NCBI GenBank assembly: GCA_019022495.1 | Contig: JAFEKR010000023.1 | Location: 868,001 to 932,000, forward strand | From: Epichloe hybrida | Taxonomy: Eukaryota > Ascomycota > Sordariomycetes > Hypocreales > Clavicipitaceae | Direction of reading: 5' to 3' | Length of the DNA stretch: 64,000 nucleotides | Shown here: in pieces, positions 1 to 11,534 of the stretch | Position numbering within the stretch: the first letter of the stretch is position 1 | Layout: every line of letters begins with the position of its first letter | Made by a program: the position numbers and the translations under genes | The notes under the pieces: generated by a model | Databases searched by the model: none | Told to the model about the DNA's origin: nothing | Seen by the model: the letters and a program-made list of their open reading frames with translations, nothing else

Positions 1-3000
1 CCACGATGGATATGAGAGGCAATCACGGAACCAACATCTCATGCAGGCAGGCAGCAGACGAGCACGGAGGAAGAGCCGTGGGACAAGGGTGGTTCGGGCG
101 CTGAGACACATGGATCTACATACACCACGACGGCTGGCATGACCAACTTGTTGGCAAAAAAAGGTTTCAAAACCGTGCAATCACAACATTGCCTTTAGTA
201 ACTTATGGGGAGCTAAAGTAATACACAAGTTTAGGGGTATAATAATACTTATTCCTTAGTTATTTAGCTACCAGGTATATACTCCGTAGTTTATCAAACA
301 CCACTTTTAATTACCCAAGGCATCCTCCACCCCAACAGAGCCAAGATGGGTTCCATCCAAGATTCTGGCGCAATGCGGCGCAATGTGGGTTCGTTTCTTC
401 TCGTTTAGGGCGCATGAAGAGCGAATCCAGGTGGACACAATGAGGTGTGGTGTAATAGCGACCGACACCCTTCGTCTTTCCTCTTCAACGATGGCCAAGC
501 TGGGGACGAGTTCTGTAACTAAAAAAGAAAAGAAAAACAAACACGAAAACCTAGGCGTGATAGCCAGCCGCTTGGCACGTTCATTGCTCGGATGGTCCGA
601 AGGGCCAGGCTGCTGGGACTGAGGTCACTCACATAAGTAAACCTTTCCCCCCTTCACCGTTCCTTCCAAGCAGCCACTTCTTTCTTTCATGCCAAAAAAA
701 CCAGTTCACTTACTCTTTCGTTTCCACGAGTACTCCATAATTCTATTGCAGTCGCACTCTCCAGCTCGCCTCGCTGTTCACACGGCCAGAATATTTGTTG
801 CGGAAAGCCTGCTGATGGCACTTACACCCACCCCACTGGATCGAATCAGCTCAGTCATGTTGGAGGGCTGAAAGCACGACCTGTTTGAAACTCGACGCCG
901 GCCACCAAGACAATGGAGAAGATATTCTCTGGATGAGAAGGAGCATTCGAGTCGCCTACCTGCGAAAACGAGATAAGAAATGGGCAGATTTTGTTGACGT
1001 GGCCCAAAAGGCATGGCAGAGACGGACGGGCAGAAGGCTCGGCTTTGGGCCACGCGCCTTAGCTAGGTGCGACAGGGGTGATCTCCACTGATCTGGCATA
1101 TCATTGACCCCTGTGAGGAGCTCTTGAGCGCTATCAACGGCGCCAGCACCAACCCCAGGTCTCCATACCACTCACCCGCTGACTGACAGACCAAGGCACA
1201 CCCCCCGGCAGGAAACAGCGATTCATTCATTTGGCTTCCATGTTCGGACAATTCACACAAGTCTAACTTTCAGAAAGTCATCTTCTTCGTCACTTCAGGG
1301 GCAATGCAGCTCTGATCAATGGTATCCTCGCACTCGCCGACACCGTCAAATTTGCACGCGGTCACGTTGCCACATCGATCTGCTTGCAGTGCTTGCAGTG
1401 CTTGCAGGGAAGCAAGCTCGCCTGCCAGCTGGTGCATCGCGTCCCTACACGGTGCCTCGCGCCTTTGTTGGTGGGTCCATAGGCCCACGCCATCTGCAAC
1501 CTTGTCACCATTTTACAAGCCACGAGAAGCTCTCTCCGAAGGCTTGGGCCATCGATTTGCACTGCAGGAGTTTAATGGTTGGCGTCGAGGACTGGACTTT
1601 GTCGCCGACTAATAAGATTCGAGGGCTGCATAATACTAGCCCAGTTCAATTGCGGCTGCGTTGTTTATGCGAATTCGGCCGTGCCAAAGTGTGTGGCACC
1701 GTCAGCCCTATTTAGCTCTGGCTCTGTCATTCTTCATGGATGGCAGGACATGGCCATGGACTTTTTCGTTGTCCTTGCCAGGCTCACTCACTACCTTTTC
1801 TTCCCTCAAACGGCGACGATGATGCTAATCTCGACATTGCTCCAGCCAGATGGAACAGCAATCACAGCAGTGGTTCGTTTGCGTCGGCCTGTTTTGCTCG
1901 ACCTTGCTCTCGCTCCATCACGATCAGCCTGCCCACCATGGACGCAGCGACTGACATGGCTCTGAAAATACCAAAAGAGACTGGGTGGACATTTTCAGGA
2001 CCGAAGACTTTGAACCTCGACAGCAAACGATGGACTAGCGATATGCCATGAAAGATTTCGGAAGGTGCCTGCCAAGGTTTCCATACACCTCCTACAGTCC
2101 GTTGTAGTGTCATCATTCCGACATGCTTGAGTCTGGCTACCTACCTAGGTAGTAGGTTATCAAGCTGCTCTGAGAGGGAAGGCAATCGCCACGAGCACAA
2201 ACTTCGCCCCCGTCATGCTTGCCTGCCTGACTCAGCATTGTGGCTGTGGTTCAAGCCAGAGAGGACCAAGACGTCTGAACGACTCCTGGAATTATACTTG
2301 GACCAGTTCTGCGCTGTGTGATCTCGAGGACAACATTGTGTCTGATCGTTCGAGCCATGCACAGGCATATAACATGAAGCATCATTCTGAGCGGAACAAA
2401 GCCTTTCAAGACCACGATGGAGACGAACAACGGACCAATCTGTTAACAAATACCTGAGGTCTGCAGCGGTTAACAGGCGACCCACGGTCGACCACTACTC
2501 TCTGGATTTGTCCTCTGATTCGCTCTGTGCGAATGCAGGCTTCGTGGTCTGTCGTACGCTAAACCTGAAACGGCATAGAGAGGGACTCTCACAACGGCAT
2601 CTCCCTAAGTAAGATCTGAGACCAGCAAGCCAAGCAAAATCAACACGGTAAAGCTGGCACGCGTGCGACTTGGTCTTCGTTTTTGATGTGGCATCTGTGC
2701 GGTGCTAATTACCAGACGGACTGCTCTATTCTCTACTGGAGTCGTTGCAAGCCTGGCCCTAGCCTGGATTTGCCCACTCACACCTGTCATCTCGCTGAGG
2801 CCGCTTTTGCACACACCGCTCTCGCCGCAAGTAACCCCTGGCCTTGCCTGGCGACGTGACGAACCCAGAGACAGGTTGCCTGAATCCTGTCTTTGGTCTC
2901 GTGACCCCCATCTTCTCCGTTCGGACGGGCTACTGGATCCGTTTCGGCTTGCTGCGCGGCAGCTGTGAAGTGGCCTGAAGGCTCTGGAGCTGCCGGCCGA

Positions 3001-3246
3001 CACGAAAAATTCTCTCTCCGCCTTTGCCTATTACCGCGACTGGATCACGGTCACCGCGAACCGACGGCGCTGTTGCTGCCCTCTCTACACCGGTTCTAGC
3101 CCGTTTCACTTTACATTTGAAGTTGCTCACCTTGCTGCGCAACGTCGCGAGCCCTGCAGTCTGGCGATTGTCGTAGGCATTCGCCCTTGTCTGGGTTCGT
3201 TGGTGTGCGCCTACTTTGGCTGGGTGACGCGGATCAAGCATCCCAG
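1..3246. other. Intergenic region and leader upstream of SWI1
   Basis: No coding sequence can be supported here. The open frames are short, overlap on both strands and show no recognisable domain. Positions 180-310 are A+T-rich and contain TACTCCGTA (280-288). The right end, from about 3000, is pyrimidine-rich and CpG-containing like a promoter or leader. It ends at a strong splice donor (AG/GTAAGT at 3247), suggesting that the SWI1 transcript starts upstream of that point. Confidence 0.6.
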
Positions 3247-3917
3247 GTAAGTCTGGCACGTTGGTTCAGGCCTTTGGCGCTTTCAGCCTCCCTATCCCTT
3301 GGCTTCTCTCAGGGCCCCAGGGCCCCGCTTATACCACCTGAGCAATTTACCCGCCCTACTGTCTCTTGCCTCGCCCGCTCTTGGTCAGACAGGCGTCTGG
3401 TCTGGTCATGGTCTCGCTGTTACGGAGTACTCCGCTTCGCTTCACTTTGCTTGCTCTCTTCGTTTTTGCCGCCCCCCCCCCAAAATCGCCCAATCAGCAC
3501 TTCATCCCTACCCTCGCGCCCTCGCAGCACCAGATTGTATTATTGCATAGTTCGGTCTTTTTGGCGCCCGCAAGTGCTATTTTGCTAAAAGAGACTGCCC
3601 TTGGCTGCTGCTGGTACTCAGAACCTGCTCTGGAAGTGGCGGTACTCTCGGCCCCGGCGCTGGTCTCCGCCTGTTCTTCTGGCCTTTTGGCTCGCTGCCT
3701 TTGGGAACCCACCCCCGTCCTGCCTGCTGCTCATTTCCCACCCGACACCACACACGCACCGCACACCACACACAATCCTCCACCAACCCGCGACGCGACT
3801 CGACCTATTCATCACCACATGCCGTGGTCGTGACACGGCCCCATCGTCATCCGTCCCTGCGCCCTTCAATGGGTTTATGGCCGTATACTTACTGATCGCT
3901 GACGTCGTTGCGCACAG
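3247..3917 (+). other. Probable 5'-UTR intron of SWI1
   Basis: A consensus donor (AG/GTAAGT) lies at 3245-3252. An acceptor (GCGCACAG) ends at 3917, with a CTGAC branch-like motif at 3899-3903, 14 nt before it. The ATG of SWI1 follows 18 nt after the acceptor. At 671 nt the intron would be long for this window, but leader introns of this size occur in filamentous fungi. The interval contains a C run at about 3472-3482 and TACGGAGTA at 3421-3429. This is inferred from splice signals only. Confidence 0.5.
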
Positions 3918-3935
3918 CCTGTCGGGGCCATCGCC

Positions 3936-5600
3936 ATGAGCGCCTGGATGAACGACGCCGTCCCCAACCATAATGGAAACGGATTCCCTCACATGAACGA
4001 TCCCAACGCTGCCGGTGTAATGATGGACCCCTCCGCCTTTATGAACAACCCGGGTCAGTTCAACCCGGGTCTATTTCCCAACCAGCAACAGATGGCTGGA
4101 ATGCAGAATGGCCCGATGCGCCACGGTTCGCCGACATACCAGAATCAGAATCAGAACCCGAACCCGAACCCGAACTCGAATTTGAACCACAACCAGAATC
4201 CCGTCTATCAAACCAACTCTGTGATCCCATCAAAACGTCCCCGTCCACGAGAAGATAGTGTTACTGGATCGCCTGGGCAGAACCCAAACATGCAACCGCC
4301 GTCGCGTTCCGAGACGCCGCAACAACAAAACTTCGCGGGCTTCCAACCTGGTGGTGGTGGTACTATGCCTCAACCGAATACTGGCCAGTTCCCCCATCTT
4401 CAGGCGAACGGGTCTGCCAACGCCAGTCCATCGCCCATCATGGGCAATCAGTTGCGACCGGGAAATGTGCCTCAAAGAGTAGCTACCGCGTCGCCACATC
4501 CCTTTTCACCTGGTCCCCAACAGTTTGGCGGCTCGCAGACCTCTCCAATTCCGTCAGATCATGGCACTCCCCAACCGAGCCAATTCATACAAAACGTGCC
4601 GCCTGGATATAACCCAAACTACGCGCAGTCGCCTTCCAATCCTCGACCATCTCCCAACCCAAATGCAATGGCTGGCGGTGGAGGTGGTCAAATTATGCCA
4701 CAACAAATGGGCCAAATGCCTCAGCACTTGGGTCAGATGCCCCCGAACATGTACCAGCAGATGCAACACCAGATGCAACAGCAGGGGCAGCAAACACCTG
4801 GACAACAGCCGGGCCAAAGACCCCAAGGCATGGGTGACCAGCAGAAGATGGCAGCTTATCAAATGCGCCTCCAGCAACAGTTGCAGGGCAATATGCAGAT
4901 GCAAGCACAAATGCAAGCGCAAAATATGGGCCGTGGCATGATGCCAAAACAGCATATGCCCGGCATGCCAAATGGTCAGATGCCTCCAGGCACCATGCGA
5001 CAGCAGCCTCGCCCAATGGGTAATATCAATCCTGAGCAGTTCATGAAAAACTTGACAGCGCTCATGAACGCCAAGGGACTACCTTTGGATCCCAATCCGA
5101 TTGTTGGGGATAGGCCCATTAATCTAGTCATGCTATTCCAAGTTGTTCAATCCAAAGGCGGTTATAAGTCTGTTGCTGCCGCTAATGGTTGGGCGCATAT
5201 TGCCCAGGCATTGGGCTTGCCCGCTCAAATACCTACTGTGGCACCGTCGCTAAAACAAGTATACGAGCGAAACCTTGTCAAGTTTGAGGAAGTTTGGATC
5301 GCTCAACAGAAACATAGAATGATGCAACAGAATGCGGGAATGAGTGGTCCTGGAGCGCCTCAGAAGCAGATGCAACCCATGGGACAAGGTCAGATGCAAC
5401 AGCACGGGCAACAACCTCACATGCCACAGCAAACGCCGGCCAAGGGAAATCAAACCCCCATCAACGGATTCTCTACGCCTCAGCCCACCCAACCTCATCC
5501 ACAACAACCGCAGCAACAAATCTCTCACCAGCAGCCTCAGGCGCAACAGCAGCAACAGCAGCAACAACAACAACAACAGCAGCAGCAGCAACAACAATTC

Positions 5601-5634
<34 letters not shown>

Positions 5635-7292
5635 TTCACCAACAAAATCAACAGCCACAGCAGCAACCATCTACTGCCAATGCAGCTCCAGGTCACAGGA
5701 ATAGCATTTCGAGGAGTGTCGACCCCTCTGCACCCAATGACTTTTCTTTACAATCACCAATGCATCACCCATCTGGCAGCGTCTCTGTTGACGGACGGCA
5801 GCAAACTCCCATGACTCATGTTGCTGCTGAACAACACATGCCTCAAATGCCACCGAAATCCGAGGACTACAGCCCCTGTGCTCGCGAGCTATCAACTTAT
5901 GGCGGAGTCGACCTCCATGCCGCTAATCTTCTCGGCGCTGAACTAGAGAGGTGGGAACCAATTGCCCCGTCAGTCAACGAGCTAGGCAACGTCGATATCT
6001 CTGCATTGACTCGAAGTCTCCAATGCGGTATCCACGGTGAAGTGCGCGTGGCACTTGATACATTGGCCACGATTTCGTCATCGCCAAATCAAGCCCATTT
6101 TTTGCATCTCAGAGCCTGCGATGATTTGGTTGAAGCCTTGGTAGACTGCGCCGAAACACAACTAGACCTACTCGTTGAACATACAGTAGAGGTTGCTGAT
6201 GAAGTTCAGCTGACGGCCTATGAGGACGTCGTTCGAGCTTGCAGGATAGAGCGATGGGCAGTCAAGAACATACCACCTTTCGGGAGCAACGGTTACGAGC
6301 TCGACCGAGCTGTGGAACGTCTAACTTGCATCACAACAATATTGCGAAACGTATCATTCCCAGGGGAACAAAACGACAACCACCTTGTTCTCTGTGACGA
6401 GTCGGTAATCAAGCTGCTTTGTTCCATTATCCAATACCTTGGCACAAGAACAATGCTTCTGCGGACGCACAGCAACACTCTTGATTTTATGAAGGATGTT
6501 GTGGTGCTTCTGTCCAATATTGCAGGATCTTTAGAGGTTCCCGGTAGAGAGCAAGCTGTCAATCTCCTACAATTCCTTCTGGCGTTTGCACCCACACCCG
6601 GCCCATCAGTCATCAACGATACGCTCAACTTCACACCTTATGACCCTAGTATTCATTCATACCTTCCTCATGCCGTGGACGCCTTAGCCAAGTTGCTGGC
6701 CCGTGACGAACCGAACCGAAGCTTCTACAAAACTCTTTTCACAATCGATTCATCATCGTCTCTCGGCAATGAACTTCTTTCTAGAGCATTCGCTTTGGCC
6801 ATCTCACCCATACCCGACAAGGCAAAAGAACAATTCCGACCAGCGCAGTTCCCCCCTCTGTTCGAAACCCGGAAGCCTTTTTTGATGCAGGGTCTCTTGG
6901 CTGCGGAAATTATTGTGTCTCTGGTGCCCGCATCCGAATCGAGCATCGCCAGATCCCTCTTGGCATCAGGCAATGGTCTGTCGCAAAATCTCATCAAACT
7001 TATCCAAGATCTGAGTGTCCTGTATGAGAAGCCACCACTCCCAGCCAGAGGCGGCAGTCGCGCAGCGGCGAGAAAGGACCCCGAACTCGTTTACATCGTT
7101 GTTGTTGCTGCCTCACTCTTGCGGCGCCTCGCTGAAAAAGCACGAGATGCGTCCGCCACCGGCGCTAAAGGTATCGCAGAATTACTCCCGCCACCTCAAG
7201 TTCTAATGGACGCCTTGATGATGCAGTCACCGGAGTGGACCAAGGATGGGCTGTTACCACAATTAACAGCTGTACTGAATTTGGACGGATGA
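3936..7292 (+). CDS. SWI1: SWI/SNF chromatin-remodelling subunit Swi1 (ARID domain)
   Basis: This single-exon protein of 1118 residues is the ARID/BRIGHT-domain subunit of the SWI/SNF nucleosome remodeller and acts in the nucleus as a DNA- and activator-binding component. Residues 1-360 are low-complexity, rich in N, P, Q, G and M. The ARID lies at about residues 365-460; it contains KNLTALMNAKGLPLDPNP and the core VVQSKGGYKSVAAANGWAHI. A Q/H-rich linker with long glutamine runs (about 535-570) follows. Residues 650-1118 form a conserved helical region of the kind seen in fungal Swi1/Sol1 homologues. The start at 3936 is the first ATG after a probable leader-intron acceptor. The order ARID, polyQ, helical C-terminus separates it from other ARID proteins such as the RSC or KDM5 types. 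Confidence 0.9.
5544..5632 (+). repeat. CAG/CAA repeat coding for polyglutamine in Swi1
   Basis: Mixed CAG and CAA codons give two near-uninterrupted glutamine runs separated by one phenylalanine. The CAG/CAA mixing makes slippage less likely than in a pure CAG array, but length variation between strains is expected. Glutamine-rich regions of this kind are known in yeast Swi1, where a related N/Q-rich region supports prion formation. Confidence 0.9.
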
Positions 7293-7802
7293 TAATGAAC
7301 GCAACTGGCCTTCGGCGGCAAGGCGCTCGCCAGGATTGTTGCTATGTTGTGTCGGTAAAGATGGCCTTCTTTTTCTGGATAGGGCCGCTCAGCGATAAAA
7401 ACAAATAACGAGTGAATGTGCAATGCACATGCTGCATTCTTCCTTTTCTACTCTTTACTGTTATGTGGTTGTTATTGGTTCTTCTTGATTTTGCTTCTTG
7501 TTACCTCTTTTACGGTGTTACCAGACGATGGCGCATAGCTAGATTTGCATGGTGACGCGAACAGTGACCTGGAAGGGACCTGATTAGGGTATATTCTATT
7601 GGAAAAGTGTATATAGGTGTGGGCGTGAGGTACAAATCAATACCACAAATCCATTCAAAATTGATCTAGCCCATATAGGCACCATTGTACAATTTTGCTT
7701 GACCGTCCGACTGAGGTGTTGCAACATATACTAATATTACATGGGAGGCTGATCGCGGCTTTGCTGATTCTGACGATTCCCCTTTCGCTATTCCATTTGT
7801 CC
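7293..7802. other. Convergent 3' region between SWI1 and mL49
   Basis: This is the 3'-UTR and spacer between two convergent genes. It is T-rich at 7440-7510 with a few A+T stretches that could hold polyadenylation signals. I see no gene. Confidence 0.6.
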
Positions 7803-8336
7803 TCAAAATCCACGTGCTAGCAACCAAGACTTCGCCTTTTCGTAGTAATCACCCTGTAAGACTTGGTCAGTTCATGCATCGGAGACCCAGGAGGAGCATC
7901 GGACATGACGAACCTTCAGTTCCAAGTTCTGTGTCGTGGGATTGATTCTAATCTCGCCCTGACTGACACCAAGTGACTCGACCATGTCCTCTAAGAGTTT
8001 CCTCCGATCACCATCGACTTTCTTTATCAGGACAACAACACGGTTTCCACCTGACTTTAGTTGCTTGTAGACTGGTAGCTGAGCCGATGGGGTACGACGG
8101 ACAATGTAAGGACCACTAGCCAGTTCATCCGTCGTCTTGGTTGGGGGTGGAGTTGGAACCCGGCTGATAGGTGCGTAACTGCGAGTAGCTTTTGTGGTTG
8201 CAGTAGAGAGGCATCGAGATGATGATGCTAAAAAAGTAACCGGGGAGATTGGCCATCTCTTCGCGGCATGTGAAAGGTTCGAGCTTGAGAGGCATCTTTG
8301 GCCTTGGTACACGACCCGGGAAATGTGTTGACTCAT
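7803..8336 (-). CDS. IMG2: Mitochondrial large-subunit ribosomal protein mL49 (Img2)
   Basis: Two exons, 8336-7914 and 7853-7803, encode 157 residues. The 60-nt intron (7913-7854) has a CTGAC branch motif and ends CTTACAG. Without removing it the reading frame runs into intron and loses the family C-terminus; after splicing it ends GDYYEKAKSWLLARGF, typical of mL49/Img2. The family hallmark YIVRRTPSAQLPVYK is present at about 75-90, followed by the basic segment and INPTTQNLELK. The arginine/serine-rich N-terminus is a mitochondrial targeting sequence. I chose the ATG at 8336 rather than the in-frame ATG at 8390, because a splice acceptor (CTTGCAG) lies between them and CACAATG is a good start context. 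The gene is head-to-head with eIF3e. Confidence 0.88.
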
Positions 8337-8940
8337 TGTGGTGTCGAAAATGACTGCAAGACAGGTGTCCATTAGCTGAATGCTTGGCAAAGGCAGAACC
8401 GGAGTGATGGAGATGCGATACCAAATGGCTTGGGGAGATAGCGGACCGAAGGAGAACGAAGAATTTTCTGGTGTTGAAGTACAAAGTGGCGGCCACGTGA
8501 ACTAGGCTGATCACTACAAAATTGGCTTCAGTAATCAGAAAATGCACACATGAGGGATCACTCTGGTCACCAGCTTCATCTCAAAGCAACCTGGGTATTA
8601 GTTGGATCGTCGGGAAATCGAGATCACATGACCTGCGTGTATGTACTTGGATCGGCAAATCTCCGGCGCGTGTCGATAAAGCCCCCCACACCACTTCGTG
8701 CATTGGCGAAATTCACCAAAAATCTGCCCCTCCATTTGTATTTGCATTTACGTGTGGGCGAGTTGGCGTCTTACCACCCTCATTTTTTTGCGACGAACGA
8801 GCTGGATTCGCCTTTCCCCAACCCCCAACCCCGCCCGCCACACCGCCTGGGAAGCTCGAACAAAATCACAGACTTCCGGAAAAGGTTCCGCAAGCTTTTT
8901 CTTTTCGTCATAAAGATACGCCTTCCCTTCATATTCCATC
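8337..8940. other. Divergent promoter region of mL49 and eIF3e
   Basis: About 600 bp separate two divergently transcribed translation genes. Both leaders lie here; a probable leader intron of mL49 ends at 8354 on the minus strand. No TATA box is obvious, as is usual for housekeeping promoters. I see no gene. Confidence 0.6.
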
Positions 8941-10394
8941 ATGGAGGATCTTCTCAAGGCCGTTTCGGCCGACGGTTCATCGATCTTGGCCCAGGTGGCG
9001 CCCCATCTGAGCCGTCACTTGCTTTTTCCGCTCATCCAGTTCGAAGGCGACAAGGCTGAGGAGAAGGATGATAGCGAAATGGCCAGAAAGGTCTTGTCTG
9101 GAAAGATAAAGCTGTTGGAGGACACCAACATGACCGACTATGTCGCGACTTTGTACTGCGAGCTGCACGGCGTGGCTGACCCCCCGGCCGAGTATATCAA
9201 GAAGAGACAGGAAGTTTTGGCACAACTGGAGAAATACGAACAGGCTACTGCCAAGATTGCCGATCTTTTGACGCAAGATGAGGTCGTCAACGGTCTTCGA
9301 AGCGACAAGGTTGCCAACTTGGAGTTTTTGAAGAATCAGCACGGAGTAAGTGAAAGTTGGAGTCGTAGTCAGACGGACGTGGAGAGGGGCGGCTGTGCTG
9401 TTCTTGACAAGCATGAGGGAACCCTGGTAATATGGTGGGGTTCAGCATGTGTGTGCTAATAAGACTTTCTTTACGTCAGGTCACGATGGAAATGGTCAAT
9501 GCGCTCTACGACTTTGGACAGTTTCAGTTCCGATGCGGCCAGTATGGTCCTGCCGCCGATATGCTTTATCAGTTCCGGGTTCTGTCCACCGACAACGACA
9601 AGGTATCAGCCTCTACCTGGGGTAAGTTGGCGTCGGAAATCCTCTCCGCAAACTGGGAGTCCGCTGTGGACGAGCTGAAGAACGTCAAGGAGAGCATCGA
9701 CACCAAGCTCTTCAACAACCCAAGAGCCCAACTTGACCACCGAACCATGTTGATTCACTGGTCTCTTTTCCCCCTCTTCAACTGGGAGGGCGCGCGTGAG
9801 CCTATCCTGGACATGTTTTTCTCCGCCGCCTACATCAACACTATCCAGACCTCGTGTCCCTGGGTCCTGCGATACCTTATTGCTGCCGTCATCACAGGCC
9901 GCACCCGCGCACGAAACAGCTCTACCCAACAGAAGCAGCTCAAGGACATTGTGCGCTACGTTCGCCAGGAAGCCTATGAGTACGCTGATCCCATCACCCA
10001 GTTCGTCAACGCCCTCTACATCGCCCACGACTTCAACGCCGCCCGTGAAGCCCTCCGCCTTGCCGAGGAGGTCTGCAGCAGCGATTTCTTCCTCGCCTCA
10101 TCTGCCGACGCCTTCGTCAACGCCGCTCGCCACCTGATCTGCGAGAGCTACTGCAAGATCTTCAGCCGCATGAATATCCGCGATCTCAGTGCCAAGCTCG
10201 GCCTCAACCCTGACGAGGGCGAGAAATGGATTGTCAACCTCATTCGCGAAACTAGACTCGACGCAAAGATTGACAGCCAAAACGGCACCGTCATCATGAA
10301 CCATCCCCCCAACAATGTCTACCAGCAGGTCATTGAGAAGACAAAGGGTGGGTTCTTCAGAACACAGGTTCTCAACGCTGCTGTGTCCAAGTAA
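8941..10394 (+). CDS. INT6: Eukaryotic translation initiation factor 3 subunit e (Int6)
   Basis: Two exons, 8941-9345 and 9480-10394, encode 439 residues. The 134-nt intron starts GTAAGT and ends TTTACGTCAG, in phase 0, joining KNQHG to [13 protein letters not shown]. The protein carries the eIF3e N-terminal domain (about 5-135) and the conserved [17 protein letters not shown] stretch. A C-terminal PCI domain (about 220-400) contains the winged-helix segment [20 protein letters not shown]. eIF3e is a structural PCI subunit of the eIF3 complex that bridges mRNA, eIF4G and the 40S ribosome in the cytosol. The length fits fungal orthologues. The start is the first ATG and begins the conserved N-terminus. 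Confidence 0.95.
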
Positions 10395-11534
10395 ATAGCC
10401 GTGATGGGGGATTTCTTTTCTCTTCTCATGTTGCCCCCCCATCAGCTACGGGGACGACCAAACCTCCACTCATTCCTTCACAACCCTGACATAATATTTT
10501 CCACCTCACAATTTTCCTGAGACAAGGAAACGCAAGCCGCTGAATCATTCTCATCGAATGGAATCTTGACCGCCCCCAACCATCCCACAAGTGGTTACAA
10601 GGGGAGATGACCCCCCCGAATACGTACCATGAAAGCCCATCAAAGTGAATTATGACCATGGATATGTCAAGGAGGTAATGATGGAGGGATCAACCAAAAC
10701 TAAAATCGAACAAAAAAAAGGGGTGGGGAAAGGTAGAAGAGGAAGAGATTGAAAACAATCATGTTTTCTACCATGTTTGCTTCGGTGCCTGCCTTCCACG
10801 GCGATGCGGTTTGCATTGCATGGCGTTTTATATACTTGTTTATTTTTTGTTTTTTTTAACTATTTCGGAATACTCGGGAGGGATGGGGTTCTGCGGCCAT
10901 TCGAGGGAGGAAGGGCACCAAGGAAAGACGGTGGAAGCGGAAGCGCATACTCCATTGATGTGAATCCGATGTGGATCTGTATCGGAGGTGAAATTGAAAA
11001 AAAAACTCGATCTGTTAATTGGGGTCGTGATGAAGTGTGGGAATGCAGTGACGTGACGTTGATTTCTGCTCTTCCGAGCCCCTTTCGCGGCGTATTCTTC
11101 TTATCCAGCGAGATTCAATAGATGCTGGTCTCGTCAGCGATGATCATCGGAACGTTTGATGCAGTTGAGTAATGCACACATCAGGTGTTGGATATACCCC
11201 CGCTGGAGGAAGGGAGGAGGGGAACCGACTCAGTTTTATGATACGCCACAGCAATTGACTTGCGTCGCGACGCTCGAATGATATCATGATGAACTGAAGC
11301 AGTCAAGTGAAAGTAAGTGAGCACAGGTAGCTTTCCGAGTCTTGTACGCAAGATGGGAGAAGCATGATCGATGCGCCTTGTATCTTTTTGGTCTGCACGC
11401 CTCATAAGTCATGACTTCATTTATTATAATACACTCCTCTTTCGTCGAGCAACTTCGCCAGCCTTCCTGACCAACGTGTATCTCTTTCGGGCTTTCGTCT
11501 TGATACAGCGTGGCTGCTCCCCGTTCGCACAGTC
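10395..11534. other. Convergent spacer between eIF3e and APC1
   Basis: About 1.1 kb lies between convergent 3' ends. It contains purine-rich and A-rich stretches (10690-10760, 10998-11005) and T runs at 10840-10857. No frame here has a recognisable product, so it probably holds long 3'-UTRs. Confidence 0.55.

Noticed and set aside
2605..3259. Minus-strand open frames of 132 and 109 codons
   Set aside because: No homology pattern, no splice-consistent extension, and they overlap the SWI1 leader.
3187..3833. Overlapping plus-strand open frames of 133 and 155 codons before SWI1
   Set aside because: They are low-complexity, Ser/Pro-rich and lie across the leader and its probable intron; no domain is visible.
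5250..5696. Minus-strand leucine-rich frame opposite the Swi1 polyglutamine tract
   Set aside because: Antisense of CAG/CAA repeats always reads as leucine, valine or alanine runs.
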